From the NCBI RefSeq assembly GCF_949628265.1, contig NC_088786.1:34431681-34495680 (forward strand): DNA of 64,000 bases. The letters run 5' to 3'. A program made the position numbers and the translations under genes. Position 1 is the first letter of the stretch. Each line of letters starts with the position of its first letter. Below, piece by piece: positions 1 to 11,287 of the stretch. Below the pieces are notes generated by a model. The model worked only from the letters and a program-made list of their open reading frames with translations. It was not told the DNA's origin and searched no databases. The DNA comes from Cloeon dipterum (lineage: Eukaryota > Arthropoda > Insecta > Ephemeroptera > Baetidae).

Positions 1-99
1 TTAGGCTCGTTCACGATTTTAAGAGCGGTATAAAAGGATTCATTTTACAATTAGTAAAACCATTTAATTGTCTTTGCTCCAAATAAATAAAAATTTCAG

Positions 100-1542
100 G
101 CGTCCAATACAGAATCAGCGAAGAAACGGGGAACTGCACTCTTGAAGGCATTCCTCTGGACGCACCTGACGCTGCTCTCACGGCAGCAACCAAACACGTC
201 CGGCTCAGACACGCGCAAGAACTGCTACACGCCGACAGAGACAGCTTTGCCTACTGGGGTCTGGTGAGTGAACAAAAATCCCGCAAAAAATATGAAACGA
301 AAATGATGAAAATATAAAATTTCAGCGAGAAGTGCGTGGTATATTGTGCGACGTGTGGGTTGCGTCGAGAGGCACCCAGAGAGGATTCTACTCGACCGTC
401 GAGGTGTTCCTCTCGCACAAAAACTGGAGCGTGGAAATGGAAGTGCTGAACCACGTGCAACGCGTTCCTGTCGGGGTGGCCACTTATCTTACGCCAGCAG
501 TAAAAAAATCCTAATTTTTTGTTTAACGCACTCACATTTTGAGGTATAATTTTTTCGTACTTCTACAGCAAGAGAGCCAGTCAAGCACGACCTTCCAGCA
601 CGTCTCGACGACCCACTACTACGGCTACAGGACCGGCCATCCTGCCTGGTCAAACTTTGAAATCGCGCCCTGCTTGAACAGATTGAACCGCCTTTTCTTG
701 AAACTTTCTCTCCAAAGTAATATATTCATAAATAAGCATAAATAAATTATTTAAATTATTTTTTCCGTAGTTTCATACCGAGAGCTTTCGCAATTTAACC
801 TGGAAGCAGTCCAAGACTCCCTACGAAGAGCAATTGCTGGCATTGCCGGTGTCTCGCCCCTTCGTGTCACTCAGATTACAGTGAGTGGTGGAAAAAAACC
901 TGTAATAAATTCAATAATTACAAATTTCTTATTTATACAGTTGAGCAGTGAAGGCGCGAACGGCGAAGTGGCTGTGTGGTTCTCTTTGCTGGAGGCGCCA
1001 GGCCTTGTTGGGCCGGTCGACCAGCCGCGAGCCCAACTTTCGCTGGCCGACTCGCACCAGCTGCTCAGAGGCATCGTCCAGAGGCATCCGGTGCCTGTCC
1101 GGATCGGACTTGGTGGCGGAAGACAACGCGTGGTGCAATTCAGGGCCGGCTCTTTAGCTGCAGTGCCCGAGGCTGTTCACCCTGGAACCACCGGAGGCAA
1201 ACCCAGACGTTATTTCCACGCCACCTACACAGCAGGTATTTGATAAATTAAATTTGCAAATTTAAATTTGGTGAACCATAAACCTGGCGTATTAATTAAT
1301 TGCAAGGGCGCGGGTTTCATAATTAAAAAATATTCAAATAATCTGTATAATATTAAATAATTTTCATGGAGTACAAGCAATGAGATTTAAATTAATATTT
1401 TACCTGTTTTTCTTTCTCCCCTACAGGTTCAATGGCTGGATTCGGATTTTCAATGGTGGTGCTTGGGCTGTGCGTTGGTTTGCTCTCTGGGTTCCTGCTG
1501 TGGAAGAAACGTCCTGGAGTCCCGTACGAGTTGACAGAATAA
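100..1542 (+). CDS. Unidentified single-pass membrane protein, 3' part (N-terminus outside window)
   Basis: The last six exons can be followed in one frame: 100-263, 326-499, 569-716, 771-880, 941-1235 and 1427-1542, with TAA at 1540-1542. All joins are GT-AG and the phases agree. The encoded 335 or so residues look extracellular up to a C-terminal hydrophobic stretch starting GFGFSMVVLGLCVGLLSG, followed by WKKRP and a short cytoplasmic tail ending ELTE; this fits type I membrane topology. The middle part (VEVFLSHKNWSVEMEVLNH, then a YRELSQFNLEAVQDSLRRAI segment) alternates strand-like and helix-like stretches and faintly recalls a SEA-type fold, which is inference only. I do not recognise the family. 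The 5' exons lie to the left of position 1, so the signal peptide cannot be seen. The exon structure is well supported; the function is unknown. Confidence 0.75.
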
Positions 1543-2894
1543 TTTTCGAATTGATATTTAAAAAAAATGTGCACACAAAAGTTACTCAGCACTGGTCGCC
1601 AATATAAAGAGGCCAATCACCTGTCACGTCCATGTTAGTGTGAAGCTACACGCTGCTCGATTCCCATAAAACAATCACAATTTTTTTGTGTCAAAAACAA
1701 ATTTATTCCATTTTCTTATTGTGAAAGGGCTTTCTTTGGTGTTCTCGTCTTTTCAAAATCCTATTGATTCTGAAAAATAAGTCTTTCATGTTGCAATTTT
1801 GCGCACTTTTCTGTGTCTCGAAATAACAAACTAAATTATATTTGTGGTGTGATTTAAAAGTTGATAAAATAATATAATAATTGCTGATTACTTAAAATAC
1901 TCACAATTTAGACGTGTAGACACTCACAACCAATCTCAAAATATACACGCAGGCTTTAGGATGAAAAATTAAAAAATTGGTCCACATTGCGGGAGAATTA
2001 GTTAAAACACGTAAAAATTTACGAATTTAAAGTACCATTCAGGGACTTGTTTTATCACGTTGTTTAGCATTAAACAAAATGCATTAAATAGCGACAAGGA
2101 TCAGCAGCGTACTAAAAGAAAGAATAAAATGTAATTAAGTGTTTAATGTAAGACTTCATTAAATTGCAAAAGTAAATTTACGCTCATATGCAACATACAT
2201 AAAAAAAGTAAATTTAAAATCTCCATTTACGATCTTTACACGATATACGTAAAACGCTCATTAAAAATTTATGATCTGTGGTTATCTTAACTGGATGATT
2301 TTTTTTTGTCGGATTGGTCCACCTCTTTGAGTGATTAAAAAGGGAAAAAATGCTGTCGCCTCACACAATGAAAATATTTTGAAAAAGATGTTAAATTTTC
2401 TTACAGCCGGAAAAATGGAGAATCAAACATTTAATATTACTGTGTACATATAAATGCAATTTCAAGCAGGGCATTCTACTTCAGACTGCCTTTCACAAAA
2501 GACACCACGAATGTTAAATGACTGCAATTAATTCGCTTCAAAGATTGGAAATTTTGACTGCAATTCGATTTATTCAAATGAAAAATCTTGTCCATTACAG
2601 AGTCCCTGCTACAATGTTTATAGTCTTAAAAATAAAATCAATTGAGAATATTATTACAGGTGTTACACTATTTATTCGTTGTGAACAAATATACCTTAAA
2701 TTTATATTTGCCATTTAATTTTGAACACATAAATGAGATTCATACAACACGGTTAAGAAAATAATTCACAGAGGCAATAATTTCACATTCCAATTCAAGT
2801 CGGCGATTCACACGCGATGAATATACAATCTATTTAAAGTAGCCCAATAATGTTGCCTTAGTCTTCTACAAACACTCCGTTGAGTTGGAAACTT
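1543..2894. other. Intergenic / 3' UTR region between convergent genes
   Basis: AT-rich DNA between the end of the membrane-protein gene (+) and the end of the ZAD zinc-finger gene (-). It must hold both 3' UTRs. A TTTATT at 2671-2676 reads AATAAA on the minus strand, about 220 bases after the zinc-finger stop, and is a candidate polyadenylation signal. No coding exon or structured RNA was recognised. Confidence 0.5.
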
Positions 2895-5800
2895 TTAGCA
2901 AGGGGCATTTGCCACGACTGTTGTACTTCGTTGCTGCTCGTCAACATTGGACATTCGTGGTTTTTTTGCTGGTACATCTTGGCTCACGTCGCAGTTGAGC
3001 ATGACCGGGGCACTTTTTGGACTGGTGGCCTCTTCATTCGGCGTCGATCGAATTTTTGGAATTTCCAAGAAATTTGGATTAACTGGTTTTATCACCCTGT
3101 CGCACACAACACTTTCTAGATTTCCTGTTTTGTGTGTACGGAAATCAATGACGTGAGGTTCTGGTGCGCTTTTGCTTGGTTCCACCTCATCTAATCGAAA
3201 CTGTCCCACTTTGCGCGCAGGTTTTTTTGTGCCCTTCTTAGCCCGAGGACCTCGGCATTGGCTCGCGTGGATTAGATGCACGACCTTGCTGACAAACGTC
3301 ATGTTGCACATTGGGCAGTAGAGACATTCGTTTTTCTGGTGTGCGGGGTGGTACATTTCCAAGTGCTTTTGTTTCATTTCAGGACTGAAAGATACAAAGT
3401 CACACATCTGGCATTTTTCCGCCTTCCTGAAATCATTCGTCAATAAGTTGGTTGGTATCTGCGAGACCTTTTGTTTGGTCAATTGAACCCGCTGTTTGGT
3501 TGATTTTGTTAGCAACCACGAAGCTAATCCTTCACTGCTTGTAGTGCCCACAGAATGGCCAGAATCGATGTGAGCATCAAGTGAATAGAGCGATGGAAAT
3601 TTAGGTCGGTCTGGGCAAGTGAAGCAAATGTGCCATCTCAGTGGCAGGTGAGAAAGCGACATGTGCTCATTCAAAATCAATTCTGACTCAAAAACAGCCG
3701 TACATTGATGGCACTTGATTAATCCTTGCTTGACAGGTTTGAAGTTTATTGGCGTTCGATCGCTGCAAGTTACTTGACCGTTTTTCAAGCTAGATGTATC
3801 TGAATGCGCATTCTGACCCTTAATCGCCTGCGCTTTCTTGGACGCGGAAATTGGAAACGGGCTGCTTGGAGTTGGTGCAGAAATGGTGCTTTCACTGCTG
3901 CCAGCCATTTTGCTAGAAGAAATACTTGCATCAGGCTTCTTAGTTGTGAGGGAATCCAAATTCTTTCCCGGAGCCCTGAGAAAGTTGAAAGTTTTCTTGA
4001 TAATCATTGATCCACTTTTTGTACCTCTAACGATCAGCTTTTTTTTGATAGCAGAATGGCGTTCATGCATCTGTGCGAAGTGAGAGTCGAGCTCTTTTTG
4101 GCTGGGGAAGAAAAATCCACAAAAGGAGCACTTGAAGTGGATGGTTTCAGGGTGGACGTCATTAGTGTGTTTGTACATAGCAGCCATGCTGGGGAAGTGA
4201 TCATTGCACGACTTGCATTTAACGAACTTGAAGTCAGGCAGCACTTCATACGGGCAGCTCCTGATTCTTGTCTTGACCAGTTGATTTACTAGAGAACACT
4301 CAGCAATGTGGTCCTTGAAAAATACGGCGTCGCCGATGAAAATCCCGCAGCCAGGACAATTCGTTGCGACCCGGATCTTTTTGTTGGGATTGTATTTCTG
4401 CTTCTTCTTCAATTTTTCTATACCCAGTTGTTTCTTTTTTAATGGACGACTATCTGGTTCATGTTGGTTGGACTTTGAAATTTGCATCCATTTGGGCTTC
4501 CAGCGGTGAAAGTGCAAGTCATCTGGAGAGTCTGGTCTTACAGGACACCGGTCTTTTTCATTCTCATCAGGCAAGGGATTTATGCTAAAGTCAACAGGCT
4601 TGACTTGTTCAACAGTTTTTTCGCGAGGCTCAACCATAGAAGTGGAGGGCTCAGCATTTTCTGTTTCAAACGAAGTCTTCTTAGATGAGCAGGATTCGAC
4701 ACCTTCATGACGGCTTTCAGGTGACACCTCGGTATCTTTCTGACAGTTGCTTTCGCATTTTGAGGGAGAAGCGCAATTTAAACTTTTAAAATGGGAGGTT
4801 CTTGTGTGTTCTACAAGTTGCGACATAGTGGAGAACGGCGCTATGCTACAATAAATGCAAGGAAATTCCTTGGCTAACGGAGGGGTATTTACTTTATCAC
4901 AGCTTGATGGCATTGGCTTCGTTGTAATGGCAGGCTGCGGTTTCGAGATGACCAAGTTAGTAGGTGGCTTGCTGTCTTGATCTTGAATCATGGACGAAAC
5001 CTTAAACATTATGATCAAAATTTAAATTGAGTGCAGTTATTATTTAACCTTTAGTCCCTAAATTTTTTTTTTTAAAGATTCACGTATAAAAGAAAAGAAA
5101 GTACCATTATACTTAAGTTTTGCGTTTCTAGTGTCCCAATTTTAAAAATTCTCAGATTGGGTTGTTGTTTAATAGGATCGAGGGTAAGTGATAAGAGACT
5201 ATTAAGTCTAACGGTGTGCTGTCTTTGCAATTCAATTTCCCCATTCAAAAATATCTCTACTCTCACTTCACACAGATGCATGGACGCTAAAATATCATTT
5301 CCATCTTTTTAACTTTTTGCCTATTCTTATTAGCTAATGGACCAATCGCAAGCAACGGGATCGAAGTGATATGGTGAGTATTTAAGTCAAAATGATTTAG
5401 TCAGACTGAATTAGCAAAATCTCGATTCCTGAAAAAAAATTTGCTTCTCCAAGTGTACGAAATCCAGACTTCTTGCATGTCTACAAGCTGATATACTTTT
5501 TTTGTCTGTGAACTGCGCCCTAAATTGAACTTGCAGAAGATGGATATCTATATAATAATTTTGTAGAAAACCAGCTGATGATCAAACTCTCGCAGATTGA
5601 GCCGGGATTTTGTGACACTCCCAAGATGACCAAGACAAATTGGAAATTGACTCTCTATGATAGCGTGTAGTGTTACAAGGCACGCGTACCACACCTTCAT
5701 TGTTATTTGCAAATTCAAGAAGTCCCACAGTGAATGACCATTTGAAAATTTTTCTTGGGTTGCACAAAGGTTAAAACTTGTCAGTCCCATTCTTCAGTGC

Positions 5801-8800
5801 GAAAGGCACTGTTCTAAAATAATTGTGTGGTCAGAATATAGAATTCTAAAATTTTATGTGTAACAAAAGAGAATATGTCTGACTCAAACAAACTAATTGA
5901 TACTGAATAATAAAGTTGGACACTTTAAAGGTTTAATTAATTTAACGAATTTAAAATCTAAATTCTGAAAAATACCAAAAAAATTACTGAACCAGAATAT
6001 TCAAAATCGAATTAAGTTTAATGTTTTGTAAGTACAGACAAAACATCAACAATGAGCCATTTAGAATGCGTCACATGTGCTGGTAAAATTTCAGATATTT
6101 TAACTTCCACTGAAAAATAACGAAATTATCTTAAAACATAAATATAATATATTTTTTTAACATTTTCACCATCATCATCACCCTTAAATTTTGGGCTCAA
6201 ACATTGAGGTCGTTTTTTAGTTTTTATTTTTCCATTTAGTATAGTTGCAGAATATATATTCATTCAAATCTTGGAGCAAAACAGACCAAAAAGTAAAATT
6301 TTTAAATCTGTAGTTTGAAATTGAAACTGTTAGTTAAGTTATTTTTCAGGGTGTAGGGTGTTAGGCCAAGTTGGCTATCATCCAACTTCCTTAGTCATTA
6401 GAACCGCTATTACGTCACAGTTTTATGTAATTCAGTTCTGATGCAAGAAATATCAGCCTTGCGGAATTTCGTAAGGTGTTGTGAAAGAAACCGACTACAT
6501 TCTTGATGCTCAAAAGGTTTCTTCTTTATATCTTTGACAAATTTCTTGTTTTTCAATAAAATAACAGGACGCTTCTATTCCAACACTCGTCGACGATATA
6601 AAAGAGGAGGTTCTTGAGCAATGAATATGAAGTCAGTTTCTTACATAATGTGAAACAGCCAAGAAACACTACTAAACCTCACGTTGAAATCTTATCTCAC
6701 TTTCCACGATTTGGTTTCTCGGATTGGAAGAACTATGATTTACAATTTAGTGGCGTTTACTATCATAAGTAACATGTTATCTCAAAATCTTGGACGCTTA
6801 GAACTTATTGTTGTCTGCGCATTAAGTATGGCATCTTATCTAAATTTTAATAAAATATTCAACAATAAATATAATAGCACTAAAATGTTTTAATTTTTTT
6901 AAATCTCGTTTATGCGCCAAAAAAAGTCTGATCTCCAACTAGCTACTTAGTAGCAAAAGCCTGATGGACTTTTTCGCCATTGGTTAAATTGTCCGAACTC
7001 ACTGTTATATATCATGGGGCTCAAATTGAAGCTGACGTCACGCTGATCACGTGACTGTGGTCAGAATCGAGTGTTGCCACAAGTGAGTTTTGCAGTTGGC
7101 GAAAAAGTTGATCAGACTTTTGCCAAAAAGTGGCAATTTGTAGATCGATCTTGTTGCCGCGGCATGAACGATATCTTATTCTGAAAAATAAAATCATACC
7201 TCAATAGACACTGTGGATACCACAGGAATCTTGGGATTTTTCAAATGCTGCTCTAAGTGTTTCCTCAAATGAAATCTCTTGTAGAAGAATTTCTCACAAT
7301 GCGGACAGTGAAACGTCAGGGTGGAAATCCTTTTAACAGGAGCAATTCTCTTGATTGGTATGTCTTTTGGAATGAATTTCTTTTGAGCAGATTCATCACC
7401 TAGAAACAAATTGAGTTAATTTATACATTTATGATTTATTGAATATTATAAAATGAACGCAAATTTTAAGAATATTTAATTTTAATTACTGTCGTTTGAG
7501 TCATATTTTAATGCAGGGGTGTGGCATTTTTCTTCTTGCTCTGCAAGCTCCAGCACCACATCTGGCGCTTCTAGAGTTCCCATCAGTTCAGGATGATACT
7601 GAAGGAAATGTTTAGCCATTCGCGATTCTCTTGGAAACATTGCATCGCAAACAAAACACTGCAGGGGCTGACCAGCAACTCTCTTGCAGAAGTCTCCAAA
7701 CCGAAAATCTGGGTGTTCAAGTGCCATGTGCGAAAAGACCAGCACGTTGCTCTTGAAGGAGGCAGCGCATTGTTTGCATTTGTGCTCTTTGTGACTGTGC
7801 TTGAAATGATCATCCAACTGCTTCTTCTCAAAATATACAAATTTGCAGCCCGAACAACGGTACATCTGATCAGGGAGTGGGCCTTTGTGGACATGGTTAA
7901 AGTGGCGGAATAACTTCTTGTAGTTGTACTCCGACACATGGCACTTAGGACAGAGGAGCTCAAGTTGAGGGATATCTTCGCAGCAGTTCTGTTCCATGAG
8001 GTGATTTGACAGTTTGGTGGTGGGAGGGAACACGCTGAGGCAAAATGGGCATGACTTGAACTCAGGGTGAAGTTTGGCAAAATGCTGTTGTTTTTCCAGG
8101 AAATTTCCAAATGAAATGTTGCACTTGATGCACTCAATTATGATTAGCTTTGGCTGATATTTACTGAGATCAACCAGGCCTTTGCAGCACTTATCGATGA
8201 AATTGGTATTCAGAATTGGAAGTTTCACCGAGCACTCCTTAATACCCTCATTGGAAAATACTGCTTCAATGGAAGGTGTGAATGATGGCTCAAATGGCTC
8301 CTTGTGATTTTTTGAGCATTTAATTGCAACTTCTTGAGTGCTGGAGTTGCATTCAATTGCAACTTCTTGAGTGCTGGAGTTGCATTCAATTGCAACTTCT
8401 TGAGTGCTGGAGTTGCATTCAATTGCAACTTCTTGAGTGCTGGAGTTGCATTCAATTGCAACATCTTGAATGCTGGAGTTCCATTCAATTGCATCTCCGT
8501 CGTAATCCTCATCAATTCCATTTTTTTCCAGTCTTTCATCTGAAAAAGTGAAACACGTGTATCATTATTTTGAAGATGCATTTTCCATGGTAAAACAAAA
8601 AGAGACAATTTTTTTTAAATACCATCGGATTTCATCCCAGGTTTTCTGCATGAGAGAGAATTCCACCACTTTGGCTGATTTCCTAAAAAGTCGTCTCCTT
8701 GGTGTTTGGCTCTGTCTGCTACCATGGAAGCCCAATTTTGGAATGTTGTCACACATGCCCAACAAATACTTGAGGAAAATCCAGGTATGAATTTCAGCTA

Positions 8801-10199
8801 AAATCAGAGAGTTAAGTTGAGTGATACATGTTAAATCGTGTCATTTAAAAAACCCTAATTGGCGATTTATGAATTTTCTTCAGATTTCAACTGGCAAGTT
8901 TAAATGAAATAGTTAGGATACATACTCACTATTCACCTTTCATTCACTACAAATAAAATAATTTCCAAACATTTTGAAGAGCGGCGTTCTCAAGAAAAAT
9001 TGCGGATGAAAAATACGATTTAAACTTCTGGAACATTTTCAGGAGGTTGGCTTTACAATTATTAGAAACCATAAAATAGTTCAATATTAAAATAAAAGGC
9101 GTGGATTAATTTAAATTTTGTATGCTTATAATATGATGCTTGTTCCAAACCCATTCTACTGGATATATATACAGATTTATAATTTTGGTCTTTCATTGAA
9201 TGATACAGAATTATACAATTTTGAAAACGCATAAAAGTTCTTGAGTATGCGAATAGTGCAACTGATTAAAGTTTAAATTCTTTTTCATAACATTTTCTCC
9301 CATAAAAATAAATCAACTAGTCGATTAAAAGAGTAATAACAAATAAACTGATTTTAAATTTAATTTATATGTTGTGTTAATCATTTTCCTTATCGTGGTC
9401 TACAACTAGTTGTTACAATGGAGGACATGCAATTTTCAACTTCGACCTACTCACACTTCACAGTGGGATAGGGCAATAATATTGATTCTTCCCATATTCA
9501 TCAGACCGAGAAACGTTAAGTGAGCAAAAGTGTGTGTATTTATGAATTGCAAGGCTAATGCATAATTATGTATGTATGTAATCAATAATTTATTATTACC
9601 TTTAAGCCTAGGTTAATGCAAGCCCACTTCTCAAACCTTTCGACATTCAATTCTTCCAGGTGGATGTTTCTGTCTGTAGGACTTTGACAGAACCGGCAGA
9701 AAGGATGCATTTTTAGTCCTTGGTCTCTTAAAGCATAATCATGGCGCGGCTTCCGTCTGGAATAAAATTTAAGAATGATCAAATTTTCAAGGATGGTTTA
9801 ATTAATATGTAATTTACGAGAGAGAATCCCAATAATTTTCAGTTAAACACATTAGTTTACCGATATAATAAATGATTCTTTGAATATCCAGATTGAAGGC
9901 ATAATTGTGCTGCGATGACGCGACCTTCCGATTTTTGTGATCAAGAGAGGGGATGATGCAACAGCAGAAACGGCAGAAACCACTGCATTGCCAGGTTACC
10001 TAACGGACGAAAGATTTATAATTATGCATAACCATTCAATAAAACGTTTAATGATGTCCTTGCCAGGATGGATTCGCTGGAAGAGCATGAGCTGCCACGT
10101 TCCTGCTGTCTCTAAAATCTTACATAGATTCAAGGCGATTGTAAGGCTTGGATTCGTTGTTGTCGATTGAAAACGGCGGGAGAAGTGAGAAGATGCCAT
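2895..10199 (-). CDS. ZAD-domain C2H2 zinc-finger protein, about 15 fingers
   Basis: Six exons join in frame on the minus strand: 10199-10000, 9756-9600, 8797-8623, 8539-7490, 7399-7200 and 5000-2895 (TAA at 2897-2895). Exons 2-3 encode a ZAD domain: the CxxC pair in HPFCRFC and the second pair in ICWACVTTF, split by a phase-0 intron. ZAD proteins are insect-expanded nuclear DNA-binding regulators that dimerise through this zinc module. An acidic linker with a five-copy repeat follows, then six C2H2-like fingers in exon 4, one in exon 5 and eight in exon 6, mostly spaced C-x2-C-x12-H-x3/4-H. The product is 1295 residues from the ATG at 10199, or 1213 from the ATG at 9710 just before HPFC; an in-frame ATG also exists at 10301. 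The 2.2-kb intron before exon 6 has a pyrimidine-poor acceptor, so exon 6 could be a separate gene, though the phases fit. DNA target unknown. Confidence 0.7.
5001..7199 (-). other. Large intron of the ZAD zinc-finger gene
   Basis: About 2.2 kb of AT-rich DNA separates exon 5 from the long last exon. It contains a TIR-type element near 6930-7146. The few open frames lack zinc-finger or other recognisable motifs. If the last exon is an independent gene, its promoter would lie here. Confidence 0.5.
6930..7146. mobile_element. MITE-like element with terminal inverted repeats
   Basis: The left end (gatctccaac through ggactttttcgcc, about 6930-6978) reappears inverted at the right end (ttggcgaaaaagttgatcag through gtagatc, about 7097-7146). 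The inner 28 bp of the arms match best and the outer part about two thirds. The interior has no coding capacity. This is the layout of a small non-autonomous DNA transposon in the ZAD gene intron; the family was not determined. Confidence 0.55.
8323..8487 (-). repeat. Five-copy 33-bp coding tandem repeat
   Basis: Five head-to-tail 33-bp units lie inside exon 4 of the ZAD zinc-finger gene. The four units nearest the fingers are essentially identical; the fifth (8455-8487, nearest the ZAD) has diverged. The unit is a multiple of three and encodes an 11-residue repeat close to EVAIECNSSTQ, so the frame stays open. It lengthens the linker between the ZAD and the fingers. Near identity of the copies implies recent expansion. 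Confidence 0.93.
8798..9599 (-). other. Intron splitting the ZAD domain
   Basis: AT-rich intron between the exon with the first ZAD cysteine pair and the exon with the second. No repeats, RNA genes or ORFs of note were seen. Confidence 0.55.
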
Positions 10200-11287
10200 T
10201 CTATGCGCTGCGTTAACACGAGTTGCACGACGACGTCCGCTAGATGGTAGTAGAGACGTTCGTCGTTTGTGACCCAATACCCAATGAAAAAGGAAAATCA
10301 TAAGGTTGCGAAGGTTGCGAGTTGTATGCCATTATAAAAGGGAAATTAAACATAATGCAAATTTTCGAAAAACTTTTTCTTAAACAGATCACTTTAATTT
10401 CTTTTGGTTCGATCCTTACAAGTCAACAGTTTAAATCGATAAAAAATTATTTTTCATCACTGATGCGCAGGATGAAAAGTCAGTAAAATAAAAAAAACGT
10501 GAACGTGAGAATTTTTTACATGGTTGAAATTAGGGAAATTAGAGTTACTAAATAATAAATGAGAAAAACAAATTTCAATTGATTAATTTTGCCTTCAATG
10601 ACATCAAAGGAAGAATACATTTTGTTAGTTTTATAAATCTTAGTGGTTCCATCAGTTCCATCATTAAAAAAAATTTAGAAAAATTCAGGCGATGGTTAAT
10701 AATATCTCACCCACGAATTTGGATTTATATTTAGTGGAGAAGTAGAAGAAAATATTTAATATTTATGTAATAATTACATTAAATTCAAGGTACATATGCG
10801 TGAAAATTATCGCCAACGCGAGTAAAATATTCAATCAATGGAATTTTTTGAAATTACGGTCAAATTTCCTGAAGAAACTAAAGAATAATTATTTTGTTTC
10901 AATTATACAGATCATTCGCCACTTAATTCCTTCCACACACCGAAATTCAAATTTGAATAAATAAATGTTTTTCTATTAAAAAATTTATCCGAAATTCTAG
11001 ATGCTGTAAATCGGGTTAAATTATTGAAATGCAAGCATGAGCGTGTAGCGCATTGTGTCTCGCTGTTTAAGTCGAGTGTCGAGTGTTAGTGCCACGCCTA
11101 CTCGCAGCTGGAGGTTGGTTGCATGGGTTGCGGCACTGGCCTCGAACTTGAGTGCCCGATTCCTGACTGAGTTTGCATTTTGCTGACTAAACTTTCGTGA
11201 AAATAGACTGGAGGAGACCGCAAATTATCTACCTGATAATTATTGGAAAAGGGCGAAGTGTTCTGAAGGACAGAAAAGCGCACAAAA
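10200..11287. other. Divergent promoter region, ZAD gene / mRpL38
   Basis: The region lies between the 5' end of the ZAD zinc-finger gene (-) and the mRpL38 start (+). It is AT-rich except for about 10150-10300 and 11040-11290, which flank the two starts and probably hold the transcription start sites and 5' UTRs. No recognisable gene lies between. Confidence 0.5.
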
